A stretch of DNA of 7,648 nt from UBA668 sp046076025 (GTDB lineage Bacteria; Actinomycetota; Acidimicrobiia; Acidimicrobiales; Ilumatobacteraceae), in assembly GCA_046076025.1 (NCBI GenBank), contig JBJTRF010000025.1, forward strand, positions 1 to 7,648, given 5' to 3'. This document shows, in pieces, positions 6,183 to 7,648 of this stretch (position 1 is its first letter; each line of letters opens with the position of its first letter). The translations under genes were made by a program, and so were the position numbers. The notes beneath the pieces are model-generated. The model made no database searches. It saw nothing but the letters and a program-made list of their open reading frames with translations, and had not been told where the DNA came from.

Positions 6183-7111
6183 CCCGGTCGGTCGCACCGG
6201 CCCTGCCGCACGCCGTGGAGGCGTTCATCGCCTGGATGGCAAGCGAGCGCGGACGATCGGCGAACACCCTTGCCGCCTACCGACGCGACCTCGCCGGCTG
6301 GACCGGATGGCTCGTCGAGCAAAGAAGCGACGTCCACGGTGCCGACAGGCGTGCTGTCGACGCGTTCATCGGGGCTCGTCGGGCCAGCGGCGCCGCACCC
6401 GCCAGCGTGGCGCGCCAACTGGCGGCAATGCGGATGCTGCACCGCTTCATGGCAGAAGAGGGGCTCCGCGGCGACGACCCGACCGCCGATGCGGAGGGGG
6501 TGCGCGTGCCGTCTGGCATTCCGCACCCGCTGAGCACGGTCGAGGTAGGGCAATTGCTGGCGGCAGTGGCGGGCACCGATCCGGTGGCGCTGCGCGACCG
6601 TGCCCTGCTCGAGTTCCTCTATGCCACGGGCGCCCGCATCAGCGAGGTGTGCGGACTGTCGCTTGCCGACATCGACCGTCACGAACGACTTGCGCGGGTG
6701 TTCGGCAAGGGGGCGAAGGAGCGGATCGTGCCCTTCGGGCGGCCGGCGGCCCGAGCCCTCGGTGAGTGGCTCGATGAGGGGCGACCGGCGTTCGAGCCGC
6801 TGAGGTGGGCGCGTCGGGGCGACGAGTCGGCGCTGTTCCTCGGCCAGCGGGGAAGTCGCCTGAGCCGGCAGGGTGCGTGGGCGGTGGTGCGCAGGTACGG
6901 CGAGGCAGTCGGGCTTGCCGACCGACTGTCACCGCATGTGCTGCGCCACTCGTGCGCCACCCACATGCTCGACGGCGGCACCGACCTGCGAATCGTGCAG
7001 GAGATGCTCGGTCACGCATCGATCAGCACGACGCAGGTGTACACGAAGGTGAGCCAGGAGCGCCTCTGGCAGGTGTATCGCCAGGCGCATCCGCGCGCGG
7101 AGCAGCGGTGA
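6179..7111 (+). CDS. xerD: Tyrosine recombinase XerD/XerC type
   Basis: Xer recombinases resolve chromosome dimers at the dif site near the terminus, with FtsK. The protein has 310 residues, full length for the family. The N-terminal SAM-like core-binding domain spans about 11-95 (SANTLAAYRRDL at 27-38). The catalytic domain holds the complete set: Arg153 in TGARISE, Lys177 in FGKGAKERIVP, His253 and Arg256 in LSPHVLRHS, His279 in LGHASIS, and the nucleophile Tyr288 in TTQVYTKV. The GTG start overlaps the Nudix stop as GTGA, so the two are probably translationally coupled. Its place after pyrG and a Nudix gene matches M. tuberculosis Rv1701 and argues for the housekeeping enzyme rather than a phage or element integrase. 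No dif-like site is visible here. Whether a second Xer partner exists cannot be judged from this window. Confidence 0.95.
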   Translation: MTRSVAPALPHAVEAFIAWMASERGRSANTLAAYRRDLAGWTGWLVEQRSDVHGADRRAVDAFIGARRASGAAPASVARQLAAMRMLHRFMAEEGLRGDDPTADAEGVRVPSGIPHPLSTVEVGQLLAAVAGTDPVALRDRALLEFLYATGARISEVCGLSLADIDRHERLARVFGKGAKERIVPFGRPAARALGEWLDEGRPAFEPLRWARRGDESALFLGQRGSRLSRQGAWAVVRRYGEAVGLADRLSPHVLRHSCATHMLDGGTDLRIVQEMLGHASISTTQVYTKVSQERLWQVYRQAHPRAEQR

Positions 7112-7608
7112 GCATACGGCGGCACGACGACTCGGGGCGCCTCCGTGCTCTCGTGCACCTCGCGAGTCGCTGCGCCGGGTCGTTGTCGCGGCGGGAGCCG
7201 GCGCCGGCCGACGTCGATCTCGTGCGCGAGGTGCTGCTCCCTTCCGAGTACGCGCTGTGGGCGGCAATGCGGGTCGAGGACCGGCGGCATGCTGTCGCCG
7301 TGCTGCGCAGGTTCATCCACCTGGCCCCGGAGTCCAGCCGTGACGAGCGAGCCGGTGCCCTGCTCCACGACGTCGGCAAGATCGAGTGCGATCTCGGCAC
7401 GCTGGGACGGGTGGTGGCCACCCTCGTCGGCCCGAGGACCCAGCGGCTGCGCAGCTACCACGAGCACGAGGCCATCGGCGCAGCGATGCTGGCAGGGGCG
7501 GGCTCGTCGCAGGTGACGATCGACCTCGTGGTGCGCCGTGGCGAGCGAGCCCCGCTGCTCCGCCTGGCCGATGACGCTGCGGTGGTACCGTCCCGTCGTG
7601 TTCGCTGA
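7108..7608 (+). CDS. Small HD-domain protein of unknown substrate, coupled to xerD
   Basis: HD-domain proteins are metal-dependent phosphohydrolases, often acting on nucleotides. The frame from the GTG at 7108 gives 166 residues; this start is chosen because it forms a GTGA overlap with the xerD stop, repeating the Nudix/xerD junction. Upstream the frame stays open only because it is a shadow of xerD. Visible parts are RRHAVAVLRRF (59-69, His61), AGALLHDVGKIE (82-93, the His87-Asp88 pair), SYHEHEAIGAAML (116-128, His118 and His120), and LRLADDAA (151-158, Asp155 or Asp156). This gives the order H…HD…H/H…D of an intact metal site. There is no membrane segment or signal peptide, so it should be cytoplasmic. 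I do not recognise a named family. It lacks the extra motifs of dGTPases, RelA/SpoT or HD-GYP proteins. The gene is probably real; the substrate is unknown. Confidence 0.82.
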   Translation: MSIRRHDDSGRLRALVHLASRCAGSLSRREPAPADVDLVREVLLPSEYALWAAMRVEDRRHAVAVLRRFIHLAPESSRDERAGALLHDVGKIECDLGTLGRVVATLVGPRTQRLRSYHEHEAIGAAMLAGAGSSQVTIDLVVRRGERAPLLRLADDAAVVPSRRVR

Positions 7609-7648
7609 CAGGATGCGCTTGCGTCGTGCAGCCGCTGCTGCGCAGACA
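7598..7648 (+). CDS. Possible start of the next gene (cut by window edge)
   Basis: A GTG at 7598 lies 11 bases before the end of the HD gene and opens a frame that runs to the edge, 17 codons (MFADRMRLRR then Ala-rich). ATG at 7613 in the same frame is an alternative start. The overlap style fits the preceding genes, but no Shine-Dalgarno is clear and the fragment is too short to identify. In actinobacteria segregation genes such as parA or scpA often lie somewhat downstream of xerD; this is only a contextual hint. Confidence 0.3.
   Translation, partial: MFADRMRLRRAAAAAQT

Noticed and set aside
6179..7111. The tyrosine recombinase as integrase of a mobile element
   Set aside because: Length, motif set and position after pyrG and Nudix match the housekeeping Xer enzyme; there is no attachment-site repeat, excisionase or phage gene nearby.

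Overview
The window is a dense, very GC-rich bacterial chromosome segment (G or C in most third codon positions, several GTG starts, stop/start overlaps between genes). The gene content and the order recN … pyrG – Nudix hydrolase – xerD point to an actinobacterium. From protein style I would guess the Acidimicrobiia/Ilumatobacter side of the phylum, but this is inference without a database search. It looks like core chromosome: I see no insertion sequence, phage gene, CRISPR array, tRNA or rRNA, and no stretch longer than about 100 bases without a gene.

Layout. (1) Bases 2-1402 (+) hold the 3' four-fifths of recN, the SMC-like DNA repair ATPase; its Walker A end lies to the left of the window. 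(2) 1399-3000 (+) is a MurJ/MviN-family lipid II flippase-like membrane protein starting inside the recN stop codon. (3) 2953-3879 (-) is a membrane PAP2-superfamily phosphatase/phosphotransferase of the Aur1/Ipt1-like type. It runs towards murJ and overlaps its 3' end by 48 bases. (4) 3880-3951 is a short divergent control region between the PAP2 gene and pyrG. (5) 3952-7648 (+) is a tight run: pyrG (CTP synthase), a Nudix hydrolase resembling ADP-ribose pyrophosphatases, a XerD-type tyrosine recombinase, an HD-domain protein of unknown substrate, and the probable first codons of a further gene cut by the right edge. From the Nudix gene onward, each gene starts at or just before the stop of the one before.

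How the genes fit together. recN, xerD and (in relatives) the downstream segregation genes concern chromosome maintenance. pyrG and the Nudix enzyme concern nucleotide metabolism. The MurJ-like and PAP2 proteins both act on lipid-linked phosphates at the membrane and sit where Mycobacterium tuberculosis carries Rv1697/Rv1698 between recN and pyrG. The points most worth a second look are the loss of central-cavity charged residues in the MurJ-like protein, the replacement of the Rv1697/Rv1698 pair by membrane lipid genes, and the uncharacterised HD protein coupled to xerD. I found no convincing evidence of an entirely new system.
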